This document shows, in pieces, positions 1-11,505 of a DNA stretch of 64,000 nucleotides; positions within the stretch are counted from its first letter, which is position 1; every line of letters begins with the position of its first letter. The stretch covers positions 957,501-1,021,500 of the forward strand of contig JADLSH010000191.1 in the NCBI GenBank assembly GCA_016169945.1, given 5' to 3'. The position numbers and the translations under genes are program-made. The stretch is from Trachythela sp. YZ-2020 (Eukaryota > Cnidaria > Anthozoa > Malacalcyonacea > Clavulariidae). The notes below the pieces were generated by a model. The model saw only the letters and a program-made list of their open reading frames with translations. It ran no database searches and was not told the origin of the DNA.

Positions 1-345
1 GTCAGCCTGATATTTTATGCCATTTCTTGCATTTTCATTTTGCACTTGTAAATTTCTGAAACTCTGCTATTTATAACCAGGAAGTAACTCCATAAGCAAT
101 AACTCAATTTTACAGCAGGTTATTTAATAGCATGACTAGCCATAGGGCGTTGCTAGGCCTTTTGTTTTCTAAACTAACAGTATTTGAGACAAAAAGCCCT
201 CTGTTGTCTGTTGACCCTATTAAATATCAAGTATAGCTTGTAACAACATTCCCTTTCCGCATTAAAAGCTTCTTTGAACCAAGGATACAAATAAAACTAA
301 TCAAACAACGTTATCAATACAACATTAAAGAAATATTAAACGTAC

Positions 346-759
346 ATTTAAGGACATGCTGTCTGTTCTCTCTTCCCGAGGGCATGGCTCCAAATCTTCA
401 GACGAAATTAACCCTTCGGGCTGCCAAGGCGTTTTTTCTTTCCAATATTCATCGTTTGTATTATATTTCTGTCGAATATCGCTCGCAATGAAACGATCGT
501 TTAATAATTCGTCTCTTTCTTCGACGGTTAAACTTGGCCAAGTGTTTCGATTCTGTGCGATGATTTTTCTCTCCTCTGCTATTATCCGTCTATTAATGCC
601 GTTTATTCCCTCAAAATACGTCCGAATGTATTCCTCCATATTGTTGGGCTTCGAGTATCGTTCGGTTTCCGGGACAAAGTTGATCGTGACTGTTTGTTGA
701 GTGGCATCTTTGTTTTTAGCCTGGTTTTTCATAGCTTTATCCTCCACACTCGCAGCCAT
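346..759 (-). CDS. DUF4706 (C1orf198-like) protein, first coding exon
   Basis: The start ATG is at 759-757 and the frame runs 138 codons to a donor (AAT|GTACGT) at about 346; the rest of the gene lies left of the window. Residues about 40-95 (YIRTYFEGINGINRRIIAEE, then WPSLTVEERDELLNDRFI, ending near IRQKY) match my memory of the DUF4706 domain of human C1orf198, where a YF-S motif precedes a helical K/E-rich stretch and a 'W-x-L-s-x-e-e-q-D-e-i-i-D' helix. The family has no established biochemical function that I know of. The tail (EYWKEKTPWQP) also fits the family. It is transcribed away from SELENON, so the 1 kb between them may hold a shared promoter. The domain call is from pattern memory, not a search. 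Confidence 0.65.
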
Positions 760-1757
760 GATTGAAATTAATTAACAATATCAACAACACTTGCACAGCA
801 GGAGGGGTGGAGTTTAAGTTTGAGACAGAGCGATTAGGGCAGTGAGGGGAGAAGATTTGGACAAAGGGGGGTTAAAGATTGAGCCAATGATTGAGCCAAT
901 GATTGAGCCAGGGGGTAAGCAAGCTATGGGTAGGGGGAGAGTGTGATTGCATTTGGTGAACAGTGCAAGCATAGAAAAGAGGACGTAAACTTTGCTACCA
1001 GTACTGTACTAATCATGACTTGTCCTCTCCTTTTACCATAATTAATGCTGGTTCTCTCCTAACATGCTGTACATGAGAAGGAATATAGACATAGTACACA
1101 GACAGCACAGATTGAGAGGGAGACTTGCAGCAAGTATACTAGCTTTCCTAACTGGTCTTGACTCCTAACCCCTTGTCTGACACTCTCGAAAGAAACAAAA
1201 AATATGGTCAAGATAGTGAGCAGCATGTCATTCGCATCAACCCAAAGATTATCACTACCATGTTGTCTACCCCCAGTCACAGTGATGTACATTATACAAC
1301 TGCACAGTTGCACCTGCCCCATGCCAGTTTCCCTAAATTAGTTTTAACTGTAATTTGGCAACTTTTACTTTTTCTTTTAAACCAGAAGAAAGACAATACA
1401 ACAGTCATACATACACTTGTTGAAATTAACTCGTTTTGAACAAGAAGTCTTGTCATTTCAGAGACAAAGTTCACAGAAAAAGTTTATACAGTAAATAACT
1501 GGTTTTAGCATTACTTACCAAAAAGTCATTTTGTTGGCTGTTTTACGGTCTCTTTGAAATATGTTTTCATTGTATTTTCTTGAAGTTGAAAAGACCATGA
1601 GGCATGAACAATGCATCCTGGTTGGTAACACGATATATAATAAGAGTGAAAGCGCGATAAAAATGTAACTTAAATACTCAATTCCATGAAATCCCGTAAT
1701 GTGATTCGCTGCTTCGAAGTATTATCCAAATAATACAATACACAATGGAATGCAACA
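760..1757. other. Intergenic spacer between two divergent genes
   Basis: About 1 kb between the DUF4706 gene (-) and SELENON (+). It holds a short direct repeat around 887-911 (gattgagccaat, three copies) and G-rich runs near 802-960. Open frames here (for example 1059-1322 and 1158-1439) show no recognisable domain. I see no TATA box I would defend. It is the natural place for a bidirectional promoter. Confidence 0.4.
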
Positions 1758-4700
1758 TTGTGTCCGTCTCAGACGGAAGACCTTCTACAACATTCCGGAA
1801 TGTTTACATGGCGAAATGCAACATTGTTCCTTCTCAGTATTTTAGTATTGGAGACAGCAATTTTGATCCATGTCTACTTGAATGCAGTGTTCCCTTCCAC
1901 AGATGGCGAATTTCCAAGAGAAAGTTTGTTGCTATTTAAATCGTACGACACAAATGCCGATGGTCTTATTGATATTTGGGAATTTGAAGCAGTTCAACGA
2001 AGGATAAGTGAAACATCTTCGCAAATCGTAAGAACGAAATGTTTGTAGGAAATATTGAAATCTAGAGTTGTTGTAATTATGCCATCTATTACAAGAACGT
2101 TTGCTTAATATAATTGTCTTGCCTGAACTTGTATCAATTAAGTATCATAAATGCAATTATATATATGGGTTAGTGTAGGAGGGGGAGAGGGGGGGGAGCC
2201 CAACACCAAAATACCATTCCTCCATGAACTATACAATATTTGATAGAGTACCTAGGCATACATCCAGGTTCATTTTACAGACAGGATGCTCCATACCACC
2301 ACCCCTATATCTCTGGGCATGCAGGACAGGTTGAAGTCGACCTTACCTTAACTTTGCCAGGAGAGGGTGTCCATCCACCTAAACAATTAGTGATGCACAT
2401 CCCACCCCTAACCTTTATATTCTATATAAGGAACCGGAACGCTCATGGATAAATTATGATGATATTGAGAAAAACTTTGAAGGCATTAAGATCACTAATG
2501 GTGAAATATTGGACATAAAAGCTGAGTTTGAACCACTGATCTTGGATTCTATGTCAAAGTTCAAAGATGAACAAACATTAATGGTATGTGACAATACAAC
2601 AAGCAAGGTCAGTATGGCCTACCTACTGTATGGTCCCTTGTATTTGGATGTGCCTTATAAAAAACCCTCACCCCTGAAGCCCCCCCCCCTCCCCCCTCTT
2701 AACAAGTCAGCTTTACTGTACAAATGCAATGGAATTAACCATGATTACCCTCAAACATAGAGCATGGTCTTATAAATTTCAGGTAGACATGCAAGCACTG
2801 ACAGGATTAAGAAGATGGCAGACTGCATCGAGGGAAGAGGCTGGGTTTGCAGTGGAAGCATTCAAATGTTTTCTGCCAAAAAGAAAGAATCTTGATCTGG
2901 GTGAAGCATGGACCTTTGTTGTACCCGATATGTCTCTTTATGGTCAGTTTAGTGGAATATATATTGATTTATTATCTGATATTGGGATGTTGGTAGAAAG
3001 AGGCGGCCTGACCAGCTGACCAACCAACTGGACTGACTGACCAACCACCGACTAACTGCCAACTGACTGACTGACCAACTGCCTTATTTCAAATTTCCAG
3101 GACCTGGTCTCTCCAGCAATCGCTACACCCCTCCAGCAGTCAATGATGATCATGTGACCCAACAGTGTCTCCTACAAATGTTCCACCCCATGCCTTTCCT
3201 GCACTCTCGGTTCCACCACAAGGAGCAGTGGCCTGCATCAGAGCTGAAAATGAGGAATTCTTAGAAATTGAATTCAGGTGCAAGGAAGACTACTCACAAT
3301 GTTTAATATGTAAAATATTTTCACGGAGTAGGCCAGTGACATGCGAGCTAATGGGATTTACACCAGCAATTTTGCTGCTGGGAATGGGATTTGGGAAGTC
3401 AATGGGTTACAGAAACAATTTTGGCTGGGAAAATGGGATTAAAAGCTCCCTTCCGGACCCTCAGAGAATGTACTTGTCATGTGTGCAAAATCATTTCTTG
3501 GTGTATATAAGCTGATGTGGCTTGTGTCTGAACTACCTGAAAAAGATGAAAAACATTTCTGATCAACGTTTTCGAGGGATGATCTTAGCTAGCATATCCT
3601 CAGCAGGTTAGGAACGAAAGGCCTTTACTTGAAACGTTATTAATCTTTTTCAGGTACTTCAGACACAAACTGTGACAGCTTATAGCACTGGTGGCCTACA
3701 GTAAGATGTGTGTACTTAACCCCTGCACAATCTTACCATGCTGATGAAGTGCTCAACTTAACGGTGAATAAACCTAATTTTCAATTTCAATAATCCAGGC
3801 TTCACGCAGAGTTTCAACTAAATACACCTCCACTACTGCCTTTCTGGTTCACACCAGCACAATTTTCTGGCCGACTGATCATCAATAAAGCTGGCAGCCA
3901 TATCGAACATTTTGAAATGGAAGTACCTAACAACCAGTCTCTAAATGTTGGTAGGTGACAAAGTTATTGTCTAGTGTATGTAGATGTGAGAAGTGCCATA
4001 CCATGAAGCTACCATACAAAACTAACAACAGGACTTAAATGCGAGTGCATATGTTTGGATAACTCGTTCGATTCTGTTAATTTTTGCTTTCACCCTCATC
4101 CGCCTCTGGTAGAATCGGTTACAAACGTGCGGGTCCCCTACAATAAGCTGTCATACTTGAAAAAGATTTTCAACACTTCAACGTTTCAGGCAAAGACGTG
4201 AAACCAGACCAGGCTACTGGTGGTTAGTAGCGTGAGACAGGGGAAAACCAGTAGAATTTACCAATAGATCTTTCTTCATATACAGATATGGAATGGTTAA
4301 GTGGAAGAACTAAACGCAACGAAGATCCAATTGATTATGGTAATGACGATTATATAAATAATATACTACTGGTCTTTTAGATCAATCTACCTGAAAGATA
4401 CAATAAGAACTTCGACGTTTCAAGCGAAGGCCCTTCGTCTGTCACTACTAACTTCCAGACGAAAGGCCTTCGCTCGAAACGTCGAAGTTCTTGTTGTATT
4501 TTTTAGGTCCTTCAACATCCAGTCAGGCTTCAACATCCAGTGATCAGGCTTCAACATCCAGTGATCAGGCTTCAACATCCAGTGATCAGGCTTCAACATC
4601 CAGTCAGGTTTTATTGATCCAAAAGATCCGCAGTATTTCGTAGAGACGCTACCTACACTGGCACCACACTGAGATATTACAACAGTTATATAGCCATTTA

Positions 4701-6229
4701 ACCAAACATGATCTTTTCAGAATTCCGTTTCATTCGTTTCAGAAAGTCAAACAGAAGAAGTCAATGACCAAAGTAACATGGAGGTGGACATTGGTAAAAT
4801 AGTAATCATTCTTAAACCGACATTAGTGAACTATTTTATGATTATGACAAACCGACAAACATCTGATATTTCCACGTTCTTCCAACAGGTTACTTACCAG
4901 AAATGAAACTTAAAAGCAAAGCTCCATCTTACTATCATGAAGACGGCGTTACCTCTCGGCCTGAGGAGCATGAAATCAAATGGGAAAGAGAAATAACACA
5001 TGAAGAAGCGAGAACCATTTTGGAAAGGAAAATGTATCCATTCAAAAAGGTAAGGAAAATTTAACTATGTTTACGTTTGCTCACACCAACAGAGCTGTAA
5101 AAGTCAACGGGCTAAGCGTTGTAACTCGTATAAGCCATATGTTTTTAATCCAATCAAATGTTCTTTATAGTGAAGAGTGACAAGCATTTCGTTAATGTAT
5201 TTTCAGGTGCCATATCTTTCGTTTGACATGGCTTATAGCAAAGCGAAGGAGGAGAAAAAGTTAGTGCATTCCATTTTACTTTGGGGAGCGCTTGACGACC
5301 AGTCTTGCTGAGGTAAGGCTTAAGTTGAAAATTGGGTCTCTCAGGATTTTTTCTTCTTCGGATTATGTATTTCAAACTGCTGGATATTGGAAATATATAA
5401 TATTTCATCGTTTTACTACAGGTTCGGGGCGGACTCTACGAGAAACCGCACTCGAGAGTTCGCCCGTAATGAAGTTGCTGACATCGCAATTTGTCAGCAC
5501 GTGGTCTCTTCTTGATGATGTTAAGGTGGGATAATATAGCTTCAACGTCCAGTCTGTTTCTAATTCTTGCAATATGTCATCTCTTCCTAATGCTTTTCTA
5601 TATTATAGAGACTATCAAAGAATCAATATATTACTTCAGAACTGAAGACGCAGGCTGAACTAGCTGTAGAAAGTTACAGGTAATTATTAGCAAGTTTATC
5701 GTTCTTGTATAAGCACAAGTAAATCACGGTCTGAATTATGAAAATGATTCGACAATGTTGTTCCTGCGTTACTACTGCAACAATCTGTAAAACATGAATT
5801 ATGTTACATAGATTGTTCCATCATGTGTATATTACGGCACTAATATTATTGTAATATTTTATTATTATCATTTTTAAAGGTTCCCAGTTGAATCCATGGT
5901 AGCGCTTCCCAATGGTACAGTGATATACCGAATAAATGCTAATGAACTGCTTGATAGCGACGATGCTGATACTAGGTAAGGCATGAAATATATTGAACAC
6001 TGATCTCTTTCACTGTATAGTTGATCTAACCTTAGCAGGCATCTTTCTAATCCAACACATTATCCGGCATGAGATGTCTGCGAGGAAGTCTATTTATTTT
6101 AGCTTCGTGATGCGTCTTATTTTTGCAATATTTAGTGTCGTGCCTGGATTACAAGATGGCATCAGCGTAAACTACTACAAGTTCCTGAACGAAGCCATAT
6201 CTAAAGCCAAACTACATATTGGTGCTTAA
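1758..6229 (+). CDS. SELENON: Selenoprotein N (SELENON), 13 exons, Sec-encoding UGA, one apparent frameshift
   Basis: Exons: 1758-2027, 2431-2583, 2783-2942, 3101-3277, 3799-3950, 4286-4339, 4743-4793, 4889-5049, 5207-5312, 5422-5525, 5609-5679, 5880-5975, 6136-6229; phases agree at every junction except inside exon 4. The product is about 549 aa (human about 590 aa). It is an ER type II membrane protein acting in redox and Ca2+ (SERCA) regulation. Visible features: a signal-anchor at about residues 22-42 ([20 protein letters not shown]), an EF-hand ([13 protein letters not shown]), the conserved [11 protein letters not shown] and NMEVDIGYLPEM segments, and the redox motif [14 protein letters not shown], where U is the in-frame TGA at 5309-5311. 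Exon 4 is 177 nt where 178 is needed: the reading moves from [12 protein letters not shown] to [16 protein letters not shown] at about 3211-3216 (see findings). Intron 6 holds a hairpin and a small minisatellite. The gene ends 508 bp from the convergent AP5M1. Confidence 0.95.
4388..4510. repeat. Inverted repeat of hammerhead-like sequence in SELENON intron 6
   Basis: Two arms of about 55 bp (4388-4442 and 4456-4510) are near-perfect reverse complements with a 13-bp spacer. Each contains the gacga...gaaacgtcgaag motif also seen at 42156-42196. The right arm can form a 6-bp closing stem (AACTTC/GAAGTT) around the core. Confidence 0.75.
4508..4610 (+). repeat. Minisatellite, about 21-bp unit
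   Basis: Four to five copies of a unit close to caggcttcaacatccagtgat follow directly after the hairpin at 4388-4510 within SELENON intron 6. It is outside the coding sequence. Confidence 0.85.
5309..5311 (+). other. SELENON: UGA selenocysteine codon of SELENON
   Basis: The TGA sits in the exact SCUG position of the SELENON redox motif. The exon ends one base later (TGAG|GTAAGG), and the next exon continues in frame as GSGRTLRE. A standard gene finder would call this a stop and split the gene. Confidence 0.95.
5431..5461 (+). promoter_or_regulatory. Selenocysteine redefinition element (SRE)-like hairpin
   Basis: In spliced mRNA this begins 10 nt after the UGA. GGACUCU (5431-5437) and CGAG pair with CUCG and AGAGUUC (5451-5461), leaving a single bulged A and an 8-nt loop, about 11 bp in all. 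Vertebrate SELENON has a readthrough-promoting stem-loop in the same place. The pairing is seen directly; the function is inferred from the vertebrate case. Confidence 0.7.
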
Positions 6230-6282
6230 ACTCATAACTATAAGCTGTATTATGGATGAATAACTGACTAACGTGTGCTTTC

Positions 6283-6342
6283 TTTTAATGATAATAGCTT
6301 TTACAACTGTATAAAATACAGAGAAAGCTTTTTGATGTTTTT
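6283..6342 (+). promoter_or_regulatory. SECIS element (form 2) in the SELENON 3' UTR
   Basis: Lies 54 nt after the stop. The order is: ATGA (6288-6291), helix TAATAGCTTT, internal loop with unpaired AA (6305-6306), mini-helix CTGTAT/ATACAG with an AAA loop, AGA, helix AAAGCTTTT, then TGAT (6333-6336). ATGA and TGAT give the tandem G.A quartet, and the AA precedes an extra apical helix, as in form-2 SECIS. Flanking TTTCTTT/AAAGAAA can form the lower helix. Confidence 0.85.
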
Positions 6343-6737
6343 AAAGAAAATAGCATTTCAGAATATTTCACAATACAATGTCAATGAAAAATATGTTTTA
6401 ACTTATAAATTAATCTGTGCTAAAAGCAAAATTTTGTACACTGTATTATTGACTATTGTCATGTAGAATTAAAAGTAATTTTATTACTTATGATATTGTT
6501 TACGATATTCATATAGGCAGTACCATAATTATAAATAATTATAAGATATATTTGAATTTTGCACTAATAATTTTACGACGAGAGTACCTCTACTACGAAA
6601 GAGCCGGGAAACTAGGTTGTACTTCTGTACTTGTCTTTCAATTTTTTGGTCCACAAGGATGCAGACTCACTGCATAGCTCAAACTAACGCTTTTGGTTTT
6701 GCCCTGCATAAACCCACCTGTAATGTACAGGGTCGTA

Positions 6738-9700
6738 TCATAATGTTGGTGGAAATGCCACTAAAGCGTCGCCATGGGTGTTCCATATCTTATAATCTGA
6801 CGAAACCAAATCTTTTACTGAAAATAGAAATTTATTGTAGTTTATTTACAGTTCACAAAGTACATGTGCATGCTATGATTCTGGTTAAATCGTTTGCAGT
6901 ATAATAATCTCGGGTAAAAAGGGAAAAATTGCAATTCGACTGCGATTTATTCGTGGTTAAGCTGCGGTTTGCTGTGGTAGATCTTTGAACGATCCAAGGA
7001 TATACCGCACATAAATCACGGTTTTTTTACATTATTTCTGTGCGGTATTGTTAGAAATTCATGGCACTTACCTACATACACTTTTGGAGTCGAACTTGGG
7101 TTAAGTTTTATCGATTTTGGATCAATAGTGATTCCACTTAATGTAGTATTTGTCGACTTGAAATATATCTAAATAATGGTGTTAAAGTTTTAATACCTTC
7201 TGAGCCATTACACTTAATTGACAAGGCACACGTTAGTTGGTATACGAATTGTAAGCTGGACATGAATTAAGAGTCTACTTTTTTCACGAGCGTAATTGTC
7301 ATCATTGTTCTGTACCTGGATATATGTATTGAGACCATGACAGAAAGGATCCTCTTTGAAATTGCTTCGTTCCGCTGTAGTTGGGTCAGCCAGCAACACA
7401 GTGGCATTCAATGTGATTTGTAATGACTTTGGAAATTTCTGCCCTAAAAACGAAGCCAAGTCAAGAGCTTGGTCTCTCTCGCAGCCCTCCATGAGCGCGC
7501 CTGCCAGGGAAGAGTGACTATGCCAAAGGTGTATAAACAGTAAGTTTCCTAATTTAAGCCCCAAAAAGGTTTTTTACAATGTTGAACGAACCTAAACTCC
7601 ACACAAGTTTTCTTTTCTCTGGTGAAACAAGAATGGTGCCCCATGTATTGATAAAGTCCCATTTATTGATTGGTCCACTGAAATTAGAAGAAAATTTTAT
7701 TGATTATTTACCAATAAATCACTTCAGTGACTTCACCACTGTACAGTTTAACTAACGAACGTGGTTTCGAGAAGAATATCAAGCTTTTACTTGCCTGTGA
7801 AAAAATGGAATGTGGATTTCAAAATATTCAAACGAATTCTTTACTGCCTCGCTCAACTGAAGTTGGATTTGAACTTGGGTGACTTCTCCCTACAGAAACA
7901 AGGAGATATAGCGTTAATGTGGTGGCTGATGCCTGACTCAAACACAAACCCTGATCTGAATCATAAATTTTAACATTGCTTTATGAGCTATATGAGAACA
8001 TAGACACGTTACATGACCCAGAGCGTAATTGGCCATCCGTAAAGGCGAACTAGCTAGAATAGCGTGATCTATACTGGCAATGGTTCCAAGCAATGGTTCC
8101 AAGCAGTGGTTCCAAGCAGTGGTTCCAAGCAATGGTTCCAAGCAATGGTTCCAAGCTATGGTTCCAAGCAGTGGTTCCAAGCACTGGTTTCAAGCACTGG
8201 TTCCAAGCACTGGTTCCAAGCAGTGGTTCCAAGCAGTGGTTCCAAGCAGTGGTTCCAAGCAGCGGTTCCAAGCAGTGGTTCCAAGCAGTGGTTCCAAGCA
8301 GTGGTTCCAAGCAGTGGTTCCAAGCAATGGTTCCAAGCAGTGGTTCCAAGCAATGGTTCCAAGCAGTGGTTCCAAGCAATGGTTCCAAGCAGTGGTTCCA
8401 AGCAGTGGTTCCAAGCAGTGGTTCCAAGCAGTGGTTCCAAGCAGTGGTTCCAAGCAGTGGTTCCAAGCAGTGGTTCCAAGCATCTTACCTCAGTCTTCAA
8501 TTGAAAGACACCTTTCACTGGAAGCTGCGAGTCACCATTCATATGGCAAAGTGGAAACACCTCATGTGGCGGAGTAAAACAAACACTCCTGGAGACTGGG
8601 ACCTGCTCTACAGTTCGGTAGAAGTCTGGTGATGAGTTTCCAAAGGACCCTGATCTCTCATTTGAGGTAACGTCCACCCACTGTAAGCATGGGTGAAACG
8701 CGATGTGAATATTTGGCTTGGAGACAAAATTTAACGAGACTTCGGGAACACCTTCAATGTCAGCCTAGACAAAGTAAGAGCTGGCTGCATGACATTATTT
8801 AGAGCAACCAAGGGAGGGGGGGGAGGGGGGGGCCTGGTTAAAGGAGGCAACTTGTACTGGATTCCCAAGGCCCAACCTGATATCGGCTCTCGACTTGAGA
8901 GTATGCCACAAATTGAACGTGGAGATAAAAGAGAATTAAATTCCTTAAGCTAGAGCTAGATATAATTTTGACTCTTAAGAAGCAAAAGGTAGAGATGAAA
9001 ACAGACCATTAAACCTATTTCCTTCTGAAATACTTTCCGCCCAAAATTGTCTGTCAAGATATGTTATTTACTGATCGAACTCGGTGGTTAATGATTTTCA
9101 ATCAGAACTACCTTGCATGAGACTGTTCCATACACACGACACATATCTTTAAAGACAGTCTTCTCTGAATGATTATATATCGCTGCAATTACTTGTTCTC
9201 GAATCGTGAAGTGTAACTGATTTCTTGTCTTGCTGCCTGTCAATGGCCGCCATGCTGACAACTAAAAGAAATATTAAGGAGATTTCAGAAACTTTAGAAG
9301 CTAGACTACATACGAACGGCAAATAGGATATGAAAATGACGAAACTCCTCAAATCTTCCGCATGTTTTCATTATACTGCACTGCTCAAAAATAACCTAAC
9401 AAAAACTGTGGTTAATATGATGTAGATGTTGTTAGGTTGCCTCTGTACTGTACTACTGGGGCAGGTTGTACAAAGGTCATTTAGCTTAAACGGTGGATAA
9501 GCCAAAATTAAAAATTACTTTCACACATTTTGAGAATGATTGAACTTAAATCTTACACACCTAATATGTAGTTACAAACATAATTGTTCTATTCAAGTTG
9601 AAATATTTTAGCTTGGGTGTTTGATGAATGTATAGACTTGATCAATATTTTCGATTTATCAACCGGATACGCTAAACGGGCTTCGTACAACGGGCTTCGT

Positions 9701-11505
9701 ACAACCGGCCCCTGTACTGTACAGTGCTATTTTCCGTTTATCTGTTATTCCACGTTTTACACACATTTAGAACACAAGTGTAACGAATAGGATGCGTTTA
9801 AGAATCGTTACATACTCTATATTTTGGTGACCAACCAATATCCTTTCCAATCAAGAAACTTTTCATGGTACTAAAGTTTGTATCTGATGGTGTCCCAAAT
9901 GGCATCAGGATTTTTAGAAGCATTCCAAGTTCTTCAATTTGAGATGCACGCTAAAAGTGTAAAAATGACATCATGCAGTTGGTTAAGAATTGTTATGATA
10001 CAATTTGGTTGTGAATTCTGAATTATAAAATGTTTGAAAAGGCAGATCAATATTCTTCCAAGAATCAACAATGTATACCTGTGCATTGCTGTCTGCTGGT
10101 ACTAATTCTAGAAATTCAATCATATTGTGTACCAGGGCATAACCAATGGATATAGCTGGTCTGAAAGTAAAATTTAAACATTTTACACAACCATAGATCT
10201 AATATACCACAATCATTAGATATCCAGTGACGTAGCCAGAGGGGGCCCGGGGGCTGAGTTGTTGGCCCCCTCTAGGAAACATTCGGACTTAAATACAAAT
10301 CCCTATGTTGGCCCCCCTGGCATATTTTCGGGGCCCCCTTGACAGAAAAAAACCTGGCTATGCCACTGTAGATATCACCAAAAAGTGTTACTAAATTGAA
10401 AAGCATTTTAGATTATACAAATAGGTCCATAATGCATACAGAACTAAATGTCATTTTAAACATACATTTCAACTAATGGAGTGTTACTATCAAATTCTTT
10501 CTTTTCAACCAGACAAAGGCAGATAAAAATCAAATTAAACTAAAGAAAAATCCAAATAGATGTGTTAAAATATATAAAATAATAGATGGAATATATTTTT
10601 TATCTAACAATCTAACAACCTTTTGAATAGCAACAACTGGCCATAACAGTTCACCATTGAGGTCCAGTTTTAAGACTGGTTCTCCTTTGCTCTGCTGGCA
10701 ACCGTCAAACTCTTCCATAAACTACACCAAAATAATGATAATTAAATAACCATTCACATGTCTTCAAGATCAATAGAATATCAGGTCCAGAATTTCATGC
10801 AAAGATCTGTTAAATATAGCCTACAGTGTATGTCACAGACCTTACATTAATAAGTAAGGTCTGTGACACAGGCTATGTTACTGGTCTTTGTTGATTAATA
10901 ATCACAGCAAGAAACATCGTCTATTCCTATGTGAAACTTCGATCAATGTTTGTAACAAGCATTTGTAATGAGACTTGTTAAAGGTATGTGATTGGTTGAT
11001 CAGATTAAATCCTGTCAAATGCTCGTCATAAACATTGACATGAGCATAGATGTTCTTGTTTGCAACCGTTCATTCTTAGGTGCAAAGGACAGTACAATCT
11101 CTCTTACAGCTTCAGTTTTTCGTCCAATTTGCAATTTTTCAAAAACAGATTTAGCAATGAGATTGTCATCTGGCAATGCATGGTTAGATGTTCTTCCATG
11201 GATCAAATGGTGTCTTCTCTCTGCAGTGGGGTACTTCCTGTTGGAATGCAATAAAATAACTTTTTATAATGCAACAATTGCAAAACCAGTATATATAGGT
11301 GAAAGGCAAAGACACCTACAAATTGCTCTTGTTGGTTCCTTAATATATGTTAATGCACAAGCCTCCAGGGGGGGGACTGATCTTTTAAACATTTGTCAAG
11401 AAATATCACCTGAAGTAATTCAAGTAGTTCTGCTTACCTTGAAAACAACAAATGACCTTTGTCTTGACTATCTTTGCCTACAATCCAAATTGCTCGAAAG
11501 CTCAT
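6738..11505 (-). CDS. AP5M1: AP-5 complex subunit mu-1 (AP5M1), 12 exons
   Basis: Exons (complement): 11438-11505, 11108-11237, 10620-10721, 10466-10539, 10079-10160, 9816-9950, 9112-9261, 8489-8764, 7795-7889, 7316-7517, 7072-7168, 6738-6817. They sum to 1491 nt (496 aa; human about 490 aa) and every phase matches. It is the medium chain of the AP-5 adaptor, which acts in retrieval from late endosomes with SPG11/SPG15. Anchors: MSFRAIWIVG at the start, RKYPTAERR, NGELLWPVVAIQK, the mu-homology region from about residue 200 (DMCRVYGTVSCK), FTPPHEVFPLC, NSFEYFEIHIPFF, FLGQKFPKSLQITL, and SSDYKIWN near the C-terminus. Intron 8 begins almost at once with a 13-bp minisatellite. Intron 9 (exon end 7795) has a GC donor (CACAG|GCAAGT). 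Introns 2 and 5 carry transposon fragments. The gene converges on SELENON. Confidence 0.93.
8078..8481 (+). repeat. 13-bp minisatellite in AP5M1 intron 8
   Basis: About 31 copies of ggttccaagcagt with C/T and G/A variants. As 13 is not a multiple of 3 and the unit has few stops, all frames stay open on both strands and give artificial repeats such as WFQAVVPSSGSKQ. The array ends 8 bp from the exon boundary at 8489. Confidence 0.97.
10225..10368. mobile_element. hAT-type MITE, 144 bp, in AP5M1 intron 4
   Basis: Flanked by a perfect 8-bp direct repeat TAGATATC (10217-10224 and 10369-10376). The ends are CAGTGACGTAGCCAG... and ...CTGGCTATGCCACTG, an imperfect inverted repeat starting CAG. The 8-bp duplication and CAG ends indicate hAT. 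No coding capacity. Confidence 0.85.
10832..10868. repeat. Short perfect hairpin in AP5M1 intron 2
   Basis: GTCACAGACCTTAC and its reverse complement are separated by about 8 bp. It lies within repeat-derived intron sequence; no function is suggested. Confidence 0.7.
10910..11106. repeat. Dispersed MITE-like repeat abutting the AP5M1 exon 2 donor
   Basis: The segment with caatgtttgtaacaagcatt at one end and tgcaaaggacagta at the other matches pieces at 38940-39060 (FKBP3 intron 2), 39590-39770 (FKBP3/TPC spacer) and 60004-60230. The repeat reaches to within a few bases of the GTAAGA donor at 11106-11107. Confidence 0.65.

Noticed and set aside
8050..8677. Long open frames on both strands (WFQAVVPSS and WNHCLEPLLGTT repeats)
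   Set aside because: Products of the 13-bp intronic minisatellite, open in every frame. Only the segment down to 8489 on the minus strand is real AP5M1 exon.
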